A DNA stretch of 64,000 nt from an uncultured Anaerovibrio sp. (lineage in GTDB: Bacteria; Bacillota; Negativicutes; Selenomonadales; Selenomonadaceae). The position numbers were made by a program, and so were the translations under genes. This document shows positions 16,189 through 25,142 of this stretch, in pieces (position 1 is the stretch's first letter; each line of letters begins with the position of its first letter). The notes under the pieces were generated by a model. The model searched no databases and was not told where the DNA came from. It was given only the letters and a program-made list of their open reading frames with translations. The stretch covers positions 1-64,000 of the forward strand of contig CADACU010000004.1 of assembly GCA_902786545.1 (NCBI GenBank). The letters run 5' to 3'.

Positions 16189-17001
16189 ATGTCAGAATAC
16201 GCCGATATGCGGCCGGAGGATATTTGGATAAAGATAAGAAACGGGGAGATAACCGGGCAGACCTCGGGAATGGCCAATGGCTATGCCCAAGCTAATTTGG
16301 TAATACTGCCGGAAAAATACGCCAAGGATTTTGAGGCGTTTGCTAAGAAAAATCCGAAGCCTTGTCCACTGTTAGAGGTGATCCATGGTAGTAAATTCGT
16401 CAAAGATATGGGTGAGGGAGCCAACATACTCACGGATATTCCTAAGTACCGGATTTTTGAAAATGGAGTTCTCACTAAAGAAGTGACCGATGCTACGCCT
16501 TATTGGCAGGATGATTTTGTTGTGTTCCTGATTGGTTGCAGCTTTTCCTTTGAGGAAGCGTTGATGAAAGCCGGCATCGATGTGCGTCATATTTCCATGG
16601 GGCGAAATGTGCCAATGTTTAAGACCAATGTGATGTGTGAGCCGGCGGGAATTTTTGAGGGAGAACTGGTGGTCAGCATGCGTCCGATGACTCCTCAGAA
16701 TGCCATGATTGCTGATGAAATAACCGGACGCTTTCCGAATGTACACGGGGCCCCGGTAAATATTGGCCACCCGGAAAAGCTGGGCATAAAGGATGTATTG
16801 AAGCCTGATTATGGAGATCCGGTGGAATTTAAGCCCGGGGAAATTCCGGTGTTCTGGGGCTGTGGCGTAACCCCGCAGGCGGTTATTGAACACGCCAAGC
16901 TGCCGTTGGTTATCACCCACGCTCCGGGCTGTATGTTTATCACCAATAAGCTGAACAGCGAAATAAATGATTTTTTGGAGAGCAAAAAGCAGAGTAAGTA
17001 A
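16189..17001 (+). CDS. DUF1445 / putative hydro-lyase, D-glutamate cyclase N-half homologue
   Basis: This 270-residue YcsI/DUF1445 protein has the family blocks SGMANGYAQANLVILP (about residues 26-41), DFVVFLIGCSFSFEEAL (about 107-123), PMFKTN and FWGCGVTPQ, with a THAPGCMFITN C-terminus. DUF1445 genes often neighbour kip/pxp genes, as ycsI does in Bacillus. Mammalian D-glutamate cyclase (DGLUCY) combines a DUF1445-type region with a DUF4392-type region; here these are two adjacent genes. A GGAGG site precedes ATG. Expected role: interconversion of D-glutamate and 5-oxo-D-proline, by homology only. Confidence 0.85.
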   Translation: MSEYADMRPEDIWIKIRNGEITGQTSGMANGYAQANLVILPEKYAKDFEAFAKKNPKPCPLLEVIHGSKFVKDMGEGANILTDIPKYRIFENGVLTKEVTDATPYWQDDFVVFLIGCSFSFEEALMKAGIDVRHISMGRNVPMFKTNVMCEPAGIFEGELVVSMRPMTPQNAMIADEITGRFPNVHGAPVNIGHPEKLGIKDVLKPDYGDPVEFKPGEIPVFWGCGVTPQAVIEHAKLPLVITHAPGCMFITNKLNSEINDFLESKKQSK

Positions 17002-17041
17002 GGGTTTTAAGGCGAGCAAGGAATAGTAAGGAAGTGTAAGT

Positions 17042-17917
17042 ATGGCTTTTTTCGACAAACTGGACAGTATAATGCGGGAGGACCCAGGCAAACGGGGATT
17101 GATACCGTCTTTGCCGGCCAATCCGGTGGCAGAGCTGAATGAGGCGCTAGATGGGACCAAACGGGTGATTTTGCTGACAGGCTTTCCAATTCGGTTGGCA
17201 GATGACAAGTATATTGGTGAGACCGACGGTCCGCTGGGGACGGCCAATATTGCGGCATCCTTGGAAAAAATGGGGGTAGATATATTGCCGCTTACGGATG
17301 ATGAGGGCTTTAAGCCATTTACCGCTGCCTTGAAGACGGTTGGCTGTAAAACAACCCCAGTACTGATTCCAGCCATTAACACCGATGAATTTATCCGGCA
17401 GCAGCTGGATGAGTTCAACCCAACCCATGTGATTACCCTGGAGCGGCCGGGAAAGGCCCGGGATGGTCATTATCACAATATGCGGGGGAATATAATCGAT
17501 GATATGCTGGCTGATACCACCATTATTATTGAGGAAGCAAAAAAGAGAGGAATTACTACGATTTCTGTCGGGGATGGTGGCAATGAAATCGGTATGGGGG
17601 CCTTGCGGGAGGCTATTGAGGCTCATGTGCCCCATGGCGAAGTGATATGTGCCAGTGAGTGTGCCCAGGTTTCGTTGGTCAGTGGTGTGTCCAACTGGTG
17701 GGGCTGGGGCATAAGTGCTCTTTTGTCCCTAAAACATGGTAAAAATCTCCTGCCGGATAAAGAATTGGAGATGGATATGATTAAAGCGGTAGTGGCGGCT
17801 GGCAGTGTGGATGGCTGTACCAAGGAGAATGTTATTACCGTGGATAATTTGTCCATGGAGGTGCATCTGGATATTTTGAACAAGGTGCGGGCCGCTCTGG
17901 CAGAGGAACTGGGCTGA
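17042..17917 (+). CDS. DUF4392, D-glutamate cyclase C-half homologue
   Basis: This 291-residue protein matches the glutamate-cyclase-like C-terminal domain (DUF4392): ILLTGFPIRLADDKYIGETDGP-like N-terminal block, ITLERPGKARDGHYHNMRG (about residues 134-152), SVGDGGNEIGMGAL (about 177-190) and an acidic TDEFIRQQ segment. It lies 40 bp after the DUF1445 gene and likely acts with it on D-glutamate. Alone, DUF4392 proteins have no firmly assigned reaction that I know. A terminator follows, closing the operon. Confidence 0.82.
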   Translation: MAFFDKLDSIMREDPGKRGLIPSLPANPVAELNEALDGTKRVILLTGFPIRLADDKYIGETDGPLGTANIAASLEKMGVDILPLTDDEGFKPFTAALKTVGCKTTPVLIPAINTDEFIRQQLDEFNPTHVITLERPGKARDGHYHNMRGNIIDDMLADTTIIIEEAKKRGITTISVGDGGNEIGMGALREAIEAHVPHGEVICASECAQVSLVSGVSNWWGWGISALLSLKHGKNLLPDKELEMDMIKAVVAAGSVDGCTKENVITVDNLSMEVHLDILNKVRAALAEELG

Positions 17918-17949
17918 AATCGCAGCTGAATTTGATAATTGTTTATGTT

Positions 17950-17979
17950 AGCTCCTGACTTCGGTCGGGAGCTTTTTAT
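17950..17979 (+). terminator. Terminator of the pxp/D-glutamate cyclase operon
   Basis: AGCTCCTGAC-TTCG-GTCGGGAGCT is a classic tetraloop hairpin followed by TTTTT. Confidence 0.93.
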
Positions 17980-18103
17980 TGTACGATGTTTCTGTTGCGG
18001 GTGATTTTTGTTCAGTGGTTTAAATTAACGGCATATTATGATATAATTACCCCTGTGTGTTTATATGAAATCTATATCAATATATGATTTGGATGGTGAT
18101 AAA

Positions 18104-18394
18104 ATGAAGGTTACCAAGAAAGATATGGAAAATGTCGCAGTATTGTCCCGTCTGGATATTCCTGCTGACAAGGAAGCTCAGTATACCCAGCAGCTCAACG
18201 ATGTTCTGGAGTATTTTGACAATTTGAGTGCCGTTAATACCGACGATATTAAGCCACTGGCCCATGTATTGCCTATCAGCAATGTGTTCCGTGAGGATGT
18301 GGTGAAGGAATCCCTTGATCGTGATTTGGCACTGTCCAATGCGCCACTGAAGGAAGATGGCTATTTCAAGGTTCCAAAGGTATTGGAAGACTAA
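18104..18394 (+). CDS. gatC: Asp-tRNA(Asn)/Glu-tRNA(Gln) amidotransferase subunit C
   Basis: This 96-residue GatC has the family start [18 protein letters not shown] and the conserved core [21 protein letters not shown], ending in KVPKVLED. GatC stabilises the GatA-GatB contact in transamidation of misacylated Glu-tRNA(Gln) or Asp-tRNA(Asn). ATG 18104 is chosen over an in-frame ATG at 18065; GGATGGTGAT precedes it. It heads a gatCAB operon with 16 bp to gatA. Confidence 0.95.
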   Translation: MKVTKKDMENVAVLSRLDIPADKEAQYTQQLNDVLEYFDNLSAVNTDDIKPLAHVLPISNVFREDVVKESLDRDLALSNAPLKEDGYFKVPKVLED

Positions 18395-18410
18395 ACGAGG
18401 AGGCAGTACT

Positions 18411-19880
18411 GTGAAATTATTTGAACAGCCAGCACATGTCCTGCATGACATGCTTGTTAATAAAGAAATAACCTCTCTTGCACTTACTGAAGCCGTTTTG
18501 GCCCGTATTGACGAGGTGGAGGGTGATGTAAAGGCTTATCTGACTATTACCCGGGATGAGGCTATTGCCCAGGCCAAGGCCGTGGATGAGAAGATTGCCA
18601 AGGGGGAGACTATTTCCTTTTTGGAGGGTATCCCTGGTGCCATCAAGGATAATATCTGCACTAAGGGAGTAAAGACTACCTGTGCCTCCAAGATTTTGCA
18701 GAATTTTGTTGCACCGTATGATGCAACGGTTATGACTAAACTTAAAGAACAGCATCCGGTTATTATCGGTAAGGCTAATATGGATGAGTTTGCCATGGGC
18801 GGTTCCACCGAGAATTCCGCCTTCCAGAAGACCGGTAACCCATGGAATACGGAGTGTGTTCCTGGGGGGTCCTCCGGTGGTAGTGCCGCAGCTGTGGCCG
18901 CTGGTACAGCTATCTGGGCATTGGGCTCTGATACCGGTGGTTCTATCCGTCAGCCGGCTTCCTTCTGCGGGGTGGTTGGTATGAAGCCGACCTATGGCCG
19001 AGTATCCCGTTACGGTCTGGTGGCCTATGCTTCCTCTTTGGACCAGATTGGACCAATAACCAAGGATGTGACCGACTGTGCCAATATTTTGAATGTTATC
19101 TGCGGTCGGGATGAAATGGATTCCACCAGTGTAAATGAAGAAGTTCCGGATTTCACCAAGGCTCTGGTAGAGGATATAAAGGGCCTGAAGGTGGGTATTC
19201 CAAAGGAATACTTCGTAAAGGGTATGGACCCTGATGTAGAAAAGACCGTTCGTGAGGCTATTGATAAGCTGAAGGAGCTTGGTGCTGAAATCGTGGAGAT
19301 TTCCCTGCCAAATACCGATTATGCGATTTCTACATATTATCTTATTTCCCCGGCTGAGGCTGCTACCAATCTGGCCCGCTATGACGGTGTAAGCTATGGT
19401 GAGCGGGCTGAGGATGCTGCTGACTTGGTGGAGATGATGACCAAGACCCGTACCCAGTATTTGGGTGAAGAGGTTAAGCGGCGTATTATGATTGGTAACT
19501 ATGCCCTTAGTGCTGGTTACTATGATGCATATTATCTGAAGGCCCTGAAGGTTCGTCGCCTGATTAAGGAAGACTTTGATAAGGCTTTTGAGCAGGTGGA
19601 TGTAATTGTATGTCCTACCGCACCAACTCCTGCCTATAAAATCGGTGAAAAGATTTCCAATCCATTGGAAATGTATTTGCAGGATGCCTGCACGGTTCCT
19701 CTTAATTTGGCAGGTCTTCCGGGAATTTCTGTACCATGCGGTTACAGCTCTGACAATATGCCTATTGGCTTACAGATTATTGGTAAGGCCTTGGATGAGG
19801 AGACAATTCTCCGGGTGGCCTATACTTATGAGCAGAGCCAGTCATTCCACAATGACCGGGCTAAGTTGGGAGGTAACTAA
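18411..19880 (+). CDS. gatA: Asp-tRNA(Asn)/Glu-tRNA(Gln) amidotransferase subunit A
   Basis: This 489-residue amidase-signature enzyme has the Ser-cisSer-Lys triad in view: Lys in PGAIKDNIC (about residue 79) and serines in [12 protein letters not shown] (about 152-163) and [12 protein letters not shown]. It releases ammonia from glutamine for GatB. Translation starts at GTG 18411, preceded by GAGGAGG 8 nt upstream; the frame is open further upstream into gatC. It is followed by gatB after 2 bp. Confidence 0.97.
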   Translation: MKLFEQPAHVLHDMLVNKEITSLALTEAVLARIDEVEGDVKAYLTITRDEAIAQAKAVDEKIAKGETISFLEGIPGAIKDNICTKGVKTTCASKILQNFVAPYDATVMTKLKEQHPVIIGKANMDEFAMGGSTENSAFQKTGNPWNTECVPGGSSGGSAAAVAAGTAIWALGSDTGGSIRQPASFCGVVGMKPTYGRVSRYGLVAYASSLDQIGPITKDVTDCANILNVICGRDEMDSTSVNEEVPDFTKALVEDIKGLKVGIPKEYFVKGMDPDVEKTVREAIDKLKELGAEIVEISLPNTDYAISTYYLISPAEAATNLARYDGVSYGERAEDAADLVEMMTKTRTQYLGEEVKRRIMIGNYALSAGYYDAYYLKALKVRRLIKEDFDKAFEQVDVIVCPTAPTPAYKIGEKISNPLEMYLQDACTVPLNLAGLPGISVPCGYSSDNMPIGLQIIGKALDEETILRVAYTYEQSQSFHNDRAKLGGN

Positions 19881-19882
19881 GC

Positions 19883-21325
19883 ATGAGCTACGAAGCAGTT
19901 ATTGGACTTGAAATCCATAGTGAATTAAAAACAAATACCAAGATTTTTTGTGGCTGTGCTACTACCTTTGGCGCTGAACACAACACCCATGTATGCCCGG
20001 TATGTCTTGGCCTTCCGGGAGTATTGCCGACTCTTAACAAACGGGTGCTGGAATTCGCCATTAAGGCGGGACTGGCTCTGAATTGTGAGATAAATAAATT
20101 TTCCAAGTTTGACCGTAAGAATTACTATTATCCAGATCTTCCAAAGAATTGGCAGACTTCCCAGTATGATTTGCCAATTTGCGAGAATGGTTATGTAGAT
20201 ATCGTAAAGAGCAATGGTGAAACCAAGCGCATCCGCATCACCCGTATCCATATGGAGGAGGATGCCGGCAAGCTGGTTCATTCCGGCAACACCATTAAAG
20301 ATTCCGATACATCAAATGTGGATTACAATCGTACCGGTGTGCCACTTATTGAGATTGTATCGGAACCGGATATGTCTTCCCCGGAGGAAGCCCGTCTTTA
20401 TATGGAGAAGGTCAAGTCTATCTTGCAGTACATTGATGTTTCCAACTGTAAAATGGAGGAAGGAAATCTTCGGGCTGACTTGAATGTGTCGCTCCGTCCG
20501 GCTGGCAGTGATGTGCTGGGTACCCGCACTGAGATGAAGAACATCAACTCATTCAAGGCAGTAGAAGAAGCTCTGACCTACGAAATTGAGCGACAGGAAG
20601 AGGTCCTTGAGGACGGCGGTCACATTATTCAGGAGACCCGTACCTGGGACCCGGACCGTGGGATCACTCTTTCCATGCGCAGCAAGGAAAACGCCCATGA
20701 CTACCGCTATATGCCGGAGCCCGATTTGGTACCAATTATTACTACTGACGAGGAAATCGAGGCATTTAGAAAGTCTCTGCCGGAGTTGCCGGATGCCCGC
20801 AAGGCTCGTCTGGAGGAACAGTTTGGCCTATCGGCCTACGATGCCGGTATTATTACCAGCTCCCGGGAAATGGCTGAGTATTTTGATGCAGTTATTGAGA
20901 CAGGTGCTGATGCCAAGCTGGCAGCCAACTGGATAATGGGTGATTTGTCCAAGAATCTTAATGCAGAGAATTTGGAAATCGCTGATTCTCCGGTGGATGC
21001 AAAGCGTTTAGGGGAAATGATTGGTCTTATCAGCAAGGGAACTATTTCCTCCAAGATTGCCAAGAAGGTATTTGAGGAAATGTGGCAGTGCCCTGACAGC
21101 CCGGAGAAAATCGTCAAGGACAAGGGACTGGTGCAGATAACTGATACCAAGGCCATTGAAGAAATCGTAGACAAGGTTATTGCCGAAAACCAGAAGGCAG
21201 TAGATGACTACAAGTCCGGCAACAAGAAGGCTATTGGGGCCCTTGTTGGTCAAGTAATGAAGCAGTCCAAGGGCAAAGCAAACCCACAGACGGTAAATCA
21301 GATTTTGGCTCAAAAGCTGGGTTAA
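19883..21325 (+). CDS. gatB: Asp-tRNA(Asn)/Glu-tRNA(Gln) amidotransferase subunit B
   Basis: This 480-residue GatB starts [13 protein letters not shown] and has the Zn-binding cysteines in FCGCATTFG and CPVCLGLPG (about residues 23-45), then the kinase-like core ([13 protein letters not shown]), the helical domain and the C-terminal YqeY-like tRNA-binding domain. It phosphorylates Glu/Asp-tRNA and amidates it. Full length. It is the last gene of gatCAB, with a terminator 20 bp downstream. Having gatCAB implies indirect Gln- and/or Asn-tRNA synthesis. Confidence 0.97.
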   Translation: MSYEAVIGLEIHSELKTNTKIFCGCATTFGAEHNTHVCPVCLGLPGVLPTLNKRVLEFAIKAGLALNCEINKFSKFDRKNYYYPDLPKNWQTSQYDLPICENGYVDIVKSNGETKRIRITRIHMEEDAGKLVHSGNTIKDSDTSNVDYNRTGVPLIEIVSEPDMSSPEEARLYMEKVKSILQYIDVSNCKMEEGNLRADLNVSLRPAGSDVLGTRTEMKNINSFKAVEEALTYEIERQEEVLEDGGHIIQETRTWDPDRGITLSMRSKENAHDYRYMPEPDLVPIITTDEEIEAFRKSLPELPDARKARLEEQFGLSAYDAGIITSSREMAEYFDAVIETGADAKLAANWIMGDLSKNLNAENLEIADSPVDAKRLGEMIGLISKGTISSKIAKKVFEEMWQCPDSPEKIVKDKGLVQITDTKAIEEIVDKVIAENQKAVDDYKSGNKKAIGALVGQVMKQSKGKANPQTVNQILAQKLG

Positions 21326-21344
21326 TTAAAGATAAGTATCTATC

Positions 21345-21384
21345 AAAGCGGAGGTGTGTTGAGCATCTCCGCTTTAGTCTTTTT
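21345..21384 (+). terminator. Terminator of gatCAB
   Basis: AAAGCGGAG...CTCCGCTTT stem followed by AGTCTTTTT. Confidence 0.85.
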
Positions 21385-21465
21385 AAAAATGCTTTACTAT
21401 AGGACACTGATTTTTGCTATAATTACCATAAATATTAAAATACATTTTTAAGGGAAGGGTTTATT

Positions 21466-21999
21466 ATGAAGAATTTTATTAAGTTAACCAGCATGGCTGT
21501 GATAGTGATGACACTTCTGTTATTGTCGGCCGGATGCTTAGCAGAAAATGCTTCATCCACGACAAAGCAGAAAAAGTTTCCTGCCTTTAAAGCTGTTGAT
21601 TTAGCCGGCAATGTTGTTACACAGGACATCTTCAAGAACAAAAAGGTTTCGGTAGTTAATATTTGGGGAACCTTCTGTCCGCCGTGTATTGGGGAGATGC
21701 CGGAGCTGGGGAAATGGGCCCGGCAAATGCCGGCAGATGCGCAGATTATCGGAATTGTCTGCGATGTTAGTGATAAAAATGACAAGAAAACGATAAATGC
21801 AGCGAAAAAAATTACTGCCGATGCAAATGTTAAATATGTTAATATCATACCGGACGAGGGCATCATGAACTATCTGGACAGTGTAGATGCGGTTCCGACC
21901 ACTATTTTTGTGGATTCTGATGGCAATATTATTGGTGAGGCTGTAATAGGGGCAGATGTGCCAAGATATAAGGAGCTTTTGGCGAGGTATCTGAAGTGA
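21466..21999 (+). CDS. Thioredoxin-like (TlpA/ResA-type) lipoprotein
   Basis: This 177-residue protein has a lipoprotein signal ending in LLSAGC (Cys24), then a thioredoxin fold with a CPPC active site in WGTFCPPCIGEMP (about residues 65-77) and the cis-Pro block AVPTTIFVD (about 142-150). It should act outside the cytoplasm as a disulfide reductase or oxidoreductase. It is the first gene of a four-gene cassette with a CXXC mini-protein and a membrane polyferredoxin, which may feed electrons to it. The stop overlaps the next start. Confidence 0.9.
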   Translation: MKNFIKLTSMAVIVMTLLLLSAGCLAENASSTTKQKKFPAFKAVDLAGNVVTQDIFKNKKVSVVNIWGTFCPPCIGEMPELGKWARQMPADAQIIGIVCDVSDKNDKKTINAAKKITADANVKYVNIIPDEGIMNYLDSVDAVPTTIFVDSDGNIIGEAVIGADVPRYKELLARYLK

Positions 22000-22136
22000 C
22001 AATAGTGGGAAAAATTCGGCTGCTGCTTTTGTTTGTGGCTGTGAGCTGTATGTTCTGCGGCGTATGGCGAGGCGAAGCCGCCCTGGTTTTTCAAACGGCC
22101 ATTAGAATTTGTATGGAATGTATAGGATTGGGGTGA
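21996..22136 (+). CDS. 46-aa CXXC-motif mini-protein (CD1871A-like)
   Basis: A GTG start at 21996 overlaps the TGA of the thioredoxin-like gene. The 46-residue product has one hydrophobic helix (RLLLLFVAVSCMFCG, residues 8-22) and ends RICMECIGLG, with a C-terminal Cys-x-x-Cys. It matches in size, motif and position the small CD1871A-type protein found between a TlpA-like protein and a 4Fe-4S membrane protein in Clostridia. It may pass electrons or disulfides between those two partners; this is inference. It is easily missed by gene callers. Confidence 0.8.
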   Translation: MTIVGKIRLLLLFVAVSCMFCGVWRGEAALVFQTAIRICMECIGLG

Positions 22137-22140
22137 GGAT

Positions 22141-22995
22141 ATGCACTTCACCTTTGGTTTTCGTCGCAGATTCGTGCAGATGTTGACGGTATGTATAACC
22201 AACTGGGAACTAACTAATTTGTGGACAGGAAAAATCTACAAAGGTCCATGGAAAAATCTGTGTGCCCCGGGCCTCAATTGTTATTCCTGCCCATCGGCAA
22301 TGCTTTCCTGTCCGATAGGTGCTCTGCAAACGGTGGGGGGGACAGCAGGCTTTGGCTTTAGTTTTTATGTCAGTGGATTTCTTCTGTTGCTGGGGGTGTT
22401 AGTGGGCCGTCTGGTGTGCGGTTTTCTCTGTCCCTTCGGTTTTTTTCAGGAACTACTGCATAAGCTTCCCGTACCCCAAAAGAAATTGTTTTCTCCGTTG
22501 ATATATGTCAAATATGTTGTGCTGGTGATGTTTGTTTTGTTGGTGCCCTTATGGGGCGTCATTCTCCAAGGCGATGGACAGCCGGTTTTTTGCCAATATA
22601 TTTGTCCAGCGGGGACATTGGAAGGCGCTATTCCTTTATTGCTCACTCACCCGGAATTTCGACAGGCAGCCGGTGTGCTTTTTGCCTGGAAATTTTTAAT
22701 TCTGTTGGGGATAATGGTCGGCTGTATATTTATTTATCGCTTCTTTTGCAAGATGCTATGTCCCCTTGGCGCTATTTATGGCATATTGAACCATGTTAGC
22801 CTTTACAGGTTACGGTTGGCAGAACAGCGATGTATAGACTGTGGTACATGTCAGGATGTTTGCCCTATGAATATACATCCAGCCCGACAGACATCGTCTG
22901 CTGAATGTATAATGTGCGGTAAATGTATAGAAGCCTGTCCTCATCAAGCGTTATATTTGGGAAGGGAAACAAAAGAGAGGTGTTGTAGATGTTAA
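22141..22995 (+). CDS. Membrane 4Fe-4S polyferredoxin (NapH/CcoG-like)
   Basis: This 284-residue protein has about five membrane helices, two intramembrane Cys motifs (CGFLCPFG and CKMLCPLG) and two C-terminal 4Fe-4S ferredoxin motifs (CIDCGTCQDVCP and CIMCGKCIEACP, about residues 236-266). It resembles NapH-type proteins that move electrons across the membrane. Between the thioredoxin-like lipoprotein and Cys mini-proteins it likely supplies reducing power to the envelope thiol system. Its stop overlaps the start of the next small gene by 7 bp. Confidence 0.88.
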   Translation: MHFTFGFRRRFVQMLTVCITNWELTNLWTGKIYKGPWKNLCAPGLNCYSCPSAMLSCPIGALQTVGGTAGFGFSFYVSGFLLLLGVLVGRLVCGFLCPFGFFQELLHKLPVPQKKLFSPLIYVKYVVLVMFVLLVPLWGVILQGDGQPVFCQYICPAGTLEGAIPLLLTHPEFRQAAGVLFAWKFLILLGIMVGCIFIYRFFCKMLCPLGAIYGILNHVSLYRLRLAEQRCIDCGTCQDVCPMNIHPARQTSSAECIMCGKCIEACPHQALYLGRETKERCCRC

Positions 22996-23147
22996 AGAAA
23001 ATTTTACTGTTGTTGGCAACTTTTATTTTGTTGCTGACAATGCCGGTGCTGGCTGCTGATGATGACCAATCGGATAATGATGGTTCCCAGAGTGCTTATA
23101 GCCAAAGTGATGAATGTCAAGGCGGTGCTTGTACCTGGAAAAGATAA
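22989..23147 (+). CDS. 52-aa secreted Cys-pair protein, last gene of redox cassette
   Basis: ATG 22989 overlaps the end of the polyferredoxin gene. The 52-residue product has a clear signal peptide (LLLLATFILLLTMPVLAA, about residues 6-23, AxA-like cleavage) and an acidic mature part with two cysteines in CQGGAC near the C-terminus. I do not recognise a family. Overlap and co-direction suggest translation coupling to the polyferredoxin and a role as substrate or carrier of the thiol system. A strong terminator follows. Confidence 0.6.
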   Translation: MLKKILLLLATFILLLTMPVLAADDDQSDNDGSQSAYSQSDECQGGACTWKR

Positions 23148-23182
23148 TGCAATATTGATTGGGTTTGAACCAGTTTAATAAC

Positions 23183-23227
23183 AGTCCTCAAATGCTTTTT
23201 ATTTGGCTTTGGGGACTTTTCCTTTTT
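23183..23227 (+). terminator. Terminator of the redox cassette
   Basis: AGTCCTCAAA (23183-23192) pairs with TTTGGGGACT (23208-23217); a T-rich tail follows. Confidence 0.8.
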
Positions 23228-23251
23228 AAATCAAATTTTTGTTAATTATAA

Positions 23252-23275
23252 AGGATTTACCATTTATTTGTCGAA
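23252..23275 (+). promoter_or_regulatory. AGGA-N13-TGTCGAA motif, copy 1 (ABC operon)
   Basis: AGGA begins at 23252 and TGTCGAA at 23269, a 17-bp offset. The same offset and words recur upstream of the SDF symporter (26075) and the DASS transporter (31170). It lies 53 bp before the permease start. It may be a promoter for an alternative sigma factor or a regulator site. Confidence 0.5.
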
Positions 23276-23328
23276 GAATAGAAAGGATAAAACCGCAAAA
23301 AGCAAATAGAATGGAGGCATTAGGAAAT

Positions 23329-23994
23329 ATGGAGATAATCTATCAAATATTTATTGCCAACGGTGCCTTCACGACTATTTGTAAAGGACTTTGGGTAACG
23401 GTGGAAATATCGTTGGTCGCCCTGATATTGGGGACTTTGCTGGGAGCTGTTATCTGTTTTTTTAGAATGGGGAATAACAGGCTTATGCGATTTTTGACGG
23501 CAGGCTACATCGCTTTGATACGGGGCTGTCCCGTACTGATGTTGCTGATGCTGCTCTTTTATGGTGTATTGGCCCAAAGTGGGCTTTCGCCTATAGCAGT
23601 GGCTATTCTTGCCTTCGCGCTCCATACGGCAGCCCATGTAGCTGAACTGCTGCGTTCATCTATTATGGCTACTGATTTTGGACAGGTGGAGGCGGCCAGA
23701 ACATTGGGGTTTTCCCGTATTCAGGCATTTCGGCTGGTGACATTGCCTCAGATGATGCATATTGCCAGACCGGTTTATCAGTCCACTATTGTGAATTTGA
23801 TTCAATGGACCAGTGTGGTAGGTTATGTGACCATCACAGACCTTACCAGGGTTATTTATAATACCGCCTCCAGAACTATGCAGCCAATGATAACCATCAT
23901 TGGTGGGATGATTATCTACATTGCTATATCCTATTGCGTATATGGAATATTCGCTTGGATGGAATGGCGAGATACCAGGGAGGTGGCGGAGTAA
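23329..23994 (+). CDS. Amino-acid-type ABC transporter permease
   Basis: This 221-residue membrane permease has about five helices and the EAA-type loop HVAELLRSSIMATDFGQVEAARTLG (about residues 102-126), which contacts the ATPase. The sequence is typical of the polar amino acid uptake (HisM/GlnP) family. ATG 23329 is chosen; an upstream in-frame ATG (23311) overlaps the GGAGG site. It forms an operon with the ATPase (ATG immediately after its stop) and a lipoprotein binding protein. Substrate unknown, probably an amino acid. Confidence 0.9.
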   Translation: MEIIYQIFIANGAFTTICKGLWVTVEISLVALILGTLLGAVICFFRMGNNRLMRFLTAGYIALIRGCPVLMLLMLLFYGVLAQSGLSPIAVAILAFALHTAAHVAELLRSSIMATDFGQVEAARTLGFSRIQAFRLVTLPQMMHIARPVYQSTIVNLIQWTSVVGYVTITDLTRVIYNTASRTMQPMITIIGGMIIYIAISYCVYGIFAWMEWRDTREVAE

Positions 23995-25119
23995 ATGGGC
24001 ATTCTTGATGTAAAGGGCCTGTCCAAAGCCTTTGGTGATTTACCGGTATTAAACAATGTAGATCTCAGCGTTCAGGAGGGGGAACGGATTGCCATAATCG
24101 GTGCTTCGGGGTGCGGTAAAAGCGTTTTCCTGCGTTGCCTGAATCTTTTGGAAGTACCGGATGAAGGTCATATCACCATTGACGGCGAGGAAATTACGGC
24201 CAAAGGGGCGAATATTGATCTTATTCGCCGAAAAATGGGTATGGTTTTCCAGAAATTTCATCTCTTTTCTCACTACAATGTGCTGGATAATTTGTGTTTA
24301 GCACCAACCCAGCTTTTGGGGATGGACCGTGTGACAGCGGAAAAAAAGGCCATGTCACTGCTTTCCCAGGTTGGTCTTGCAGCCAAGGCCAAGGTGTTTC
24401 CTACGGTTTTATCCGGTGGGCAGCAACAGCGTATTGCCATTTGTCGTGCTCTGATGATGGAGCCGAAGGTATTGCTGCTGGATGAACCCACCAGTGCATT
24501 GGACCCTACTATGGTAGGTGAGGTATTGGCGGTTATCCGGATGCTGGCCAAGCAGAAATTAACCATGATTATAGTTACCCATGAGATGAAATTCGCCCAG
24601 GAAGTAGCTGATCGTATATTATTTTTTGCGGATCAGGGAATTTACGAACAGGGTTCCCCGGAGGAGATATTCAATTCTCCCCAAAGGGAAAAAACTATAT
24701 CGTTCATACGCAAGCATACATTTTTCAGTTATGAAATTTCCAAGCGGTCAGAGTTTGACCTGATGAAGCTTCAGGGTGGCATTTGGAGCTTTGCGGAAAA
24801 ATATGGCATAAATGATAAGCATACTTATTTGCTCCAGCTTTCCAGCGAGGAGCTGATATATGAATTTTTCCATGGCAGCTTTGCCGACGGTGAGGAGGTG
24901 GACCTTAAACTGGATGTGACTTATGCTCAAGCCGATGATCGCATCATTATGGAAGTCGTTAGCGGTGGTGCAGAGTATAATCCAATTCTGGCTGAAAGTC
25001 AGGATGATGATGGGATGGAGCATATTGGTATCACCCTGTTGAAAAAACGGGTATCCAGTATTTCGTACGCCTATGAGGGCGGAAAGAACCGGGTGCGTGT
25101 TGAAGTTGCAGGAAATTGA
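23995..25119 (+). CDS. ABC ATPase fused to a degenerate RsbW-like HATPase domain
   Basis: Residues 1-240 are a complete amino-acid-type ABC ATPase: Walker A GASGCGKS (36-43), signature LSGGQ (139-143), Walker B VLLLDE (159-164) and switch His196. Residues about 245-374 are an extra domain resembling anti-sigma/RsbW HATPase folds: SSEELIYE (283-290) sits where EExxxN is expected, SGGAEYNP (323-330) where DxGxPYDP is expected, then ITLLKKRVSSISYAYEGGKN. The Mg-binding Asn and the G1 Asp are both replaced. It is therefore probably a protein-binding or sensing domain rather than a kinase. The neighbouring SDF symporter carries a similar domain. Confidence 0.88.
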   Translation: MGILDVKGLSKAFGDLPVLNNVDLSVQEGERIAIIGASGCGKSVFLRCLNLLEVPDEGHITIDGEEITAKGANIDLIRRKMGMVFQKFHLFSHYNVLDNLCLAPTQLLGMDRVTAEKKAMSLLSQVGLAAKAKVFPTVLSGGQQQRIAICRALMMEPKVLLLDEPTSALDPTMVGEVLAVIRMLAKQKLTMIIVTHEMKFAQEVADRILFFADQGIYEQGSPEEIFNSPQREKTISFIRKHTFFSYEISKRSEFDLMKLQGGIWSFAEKYGINDKHTYLLQLSSEELIYEFFHGSFADGEEVDLKLDVTYAQADDRIIMEVVSGGAEYNPILAESQDDDGMEHIGITLLKKRVSSISYAYEGGKNRVRVEVAGN

Positions 25120-25142
25120 TTTAGATTGAGGAGGAACGAAGA

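Noticed and set aside
16372..17418. 348-aa frame on the - strand
   Set aside because: It is antisense to the DUF1445 and DUF4392 genes, which have clear family motifs and ribosome sites. Other long antisense frames over pnp, PTS and speE were dismissed likewise.
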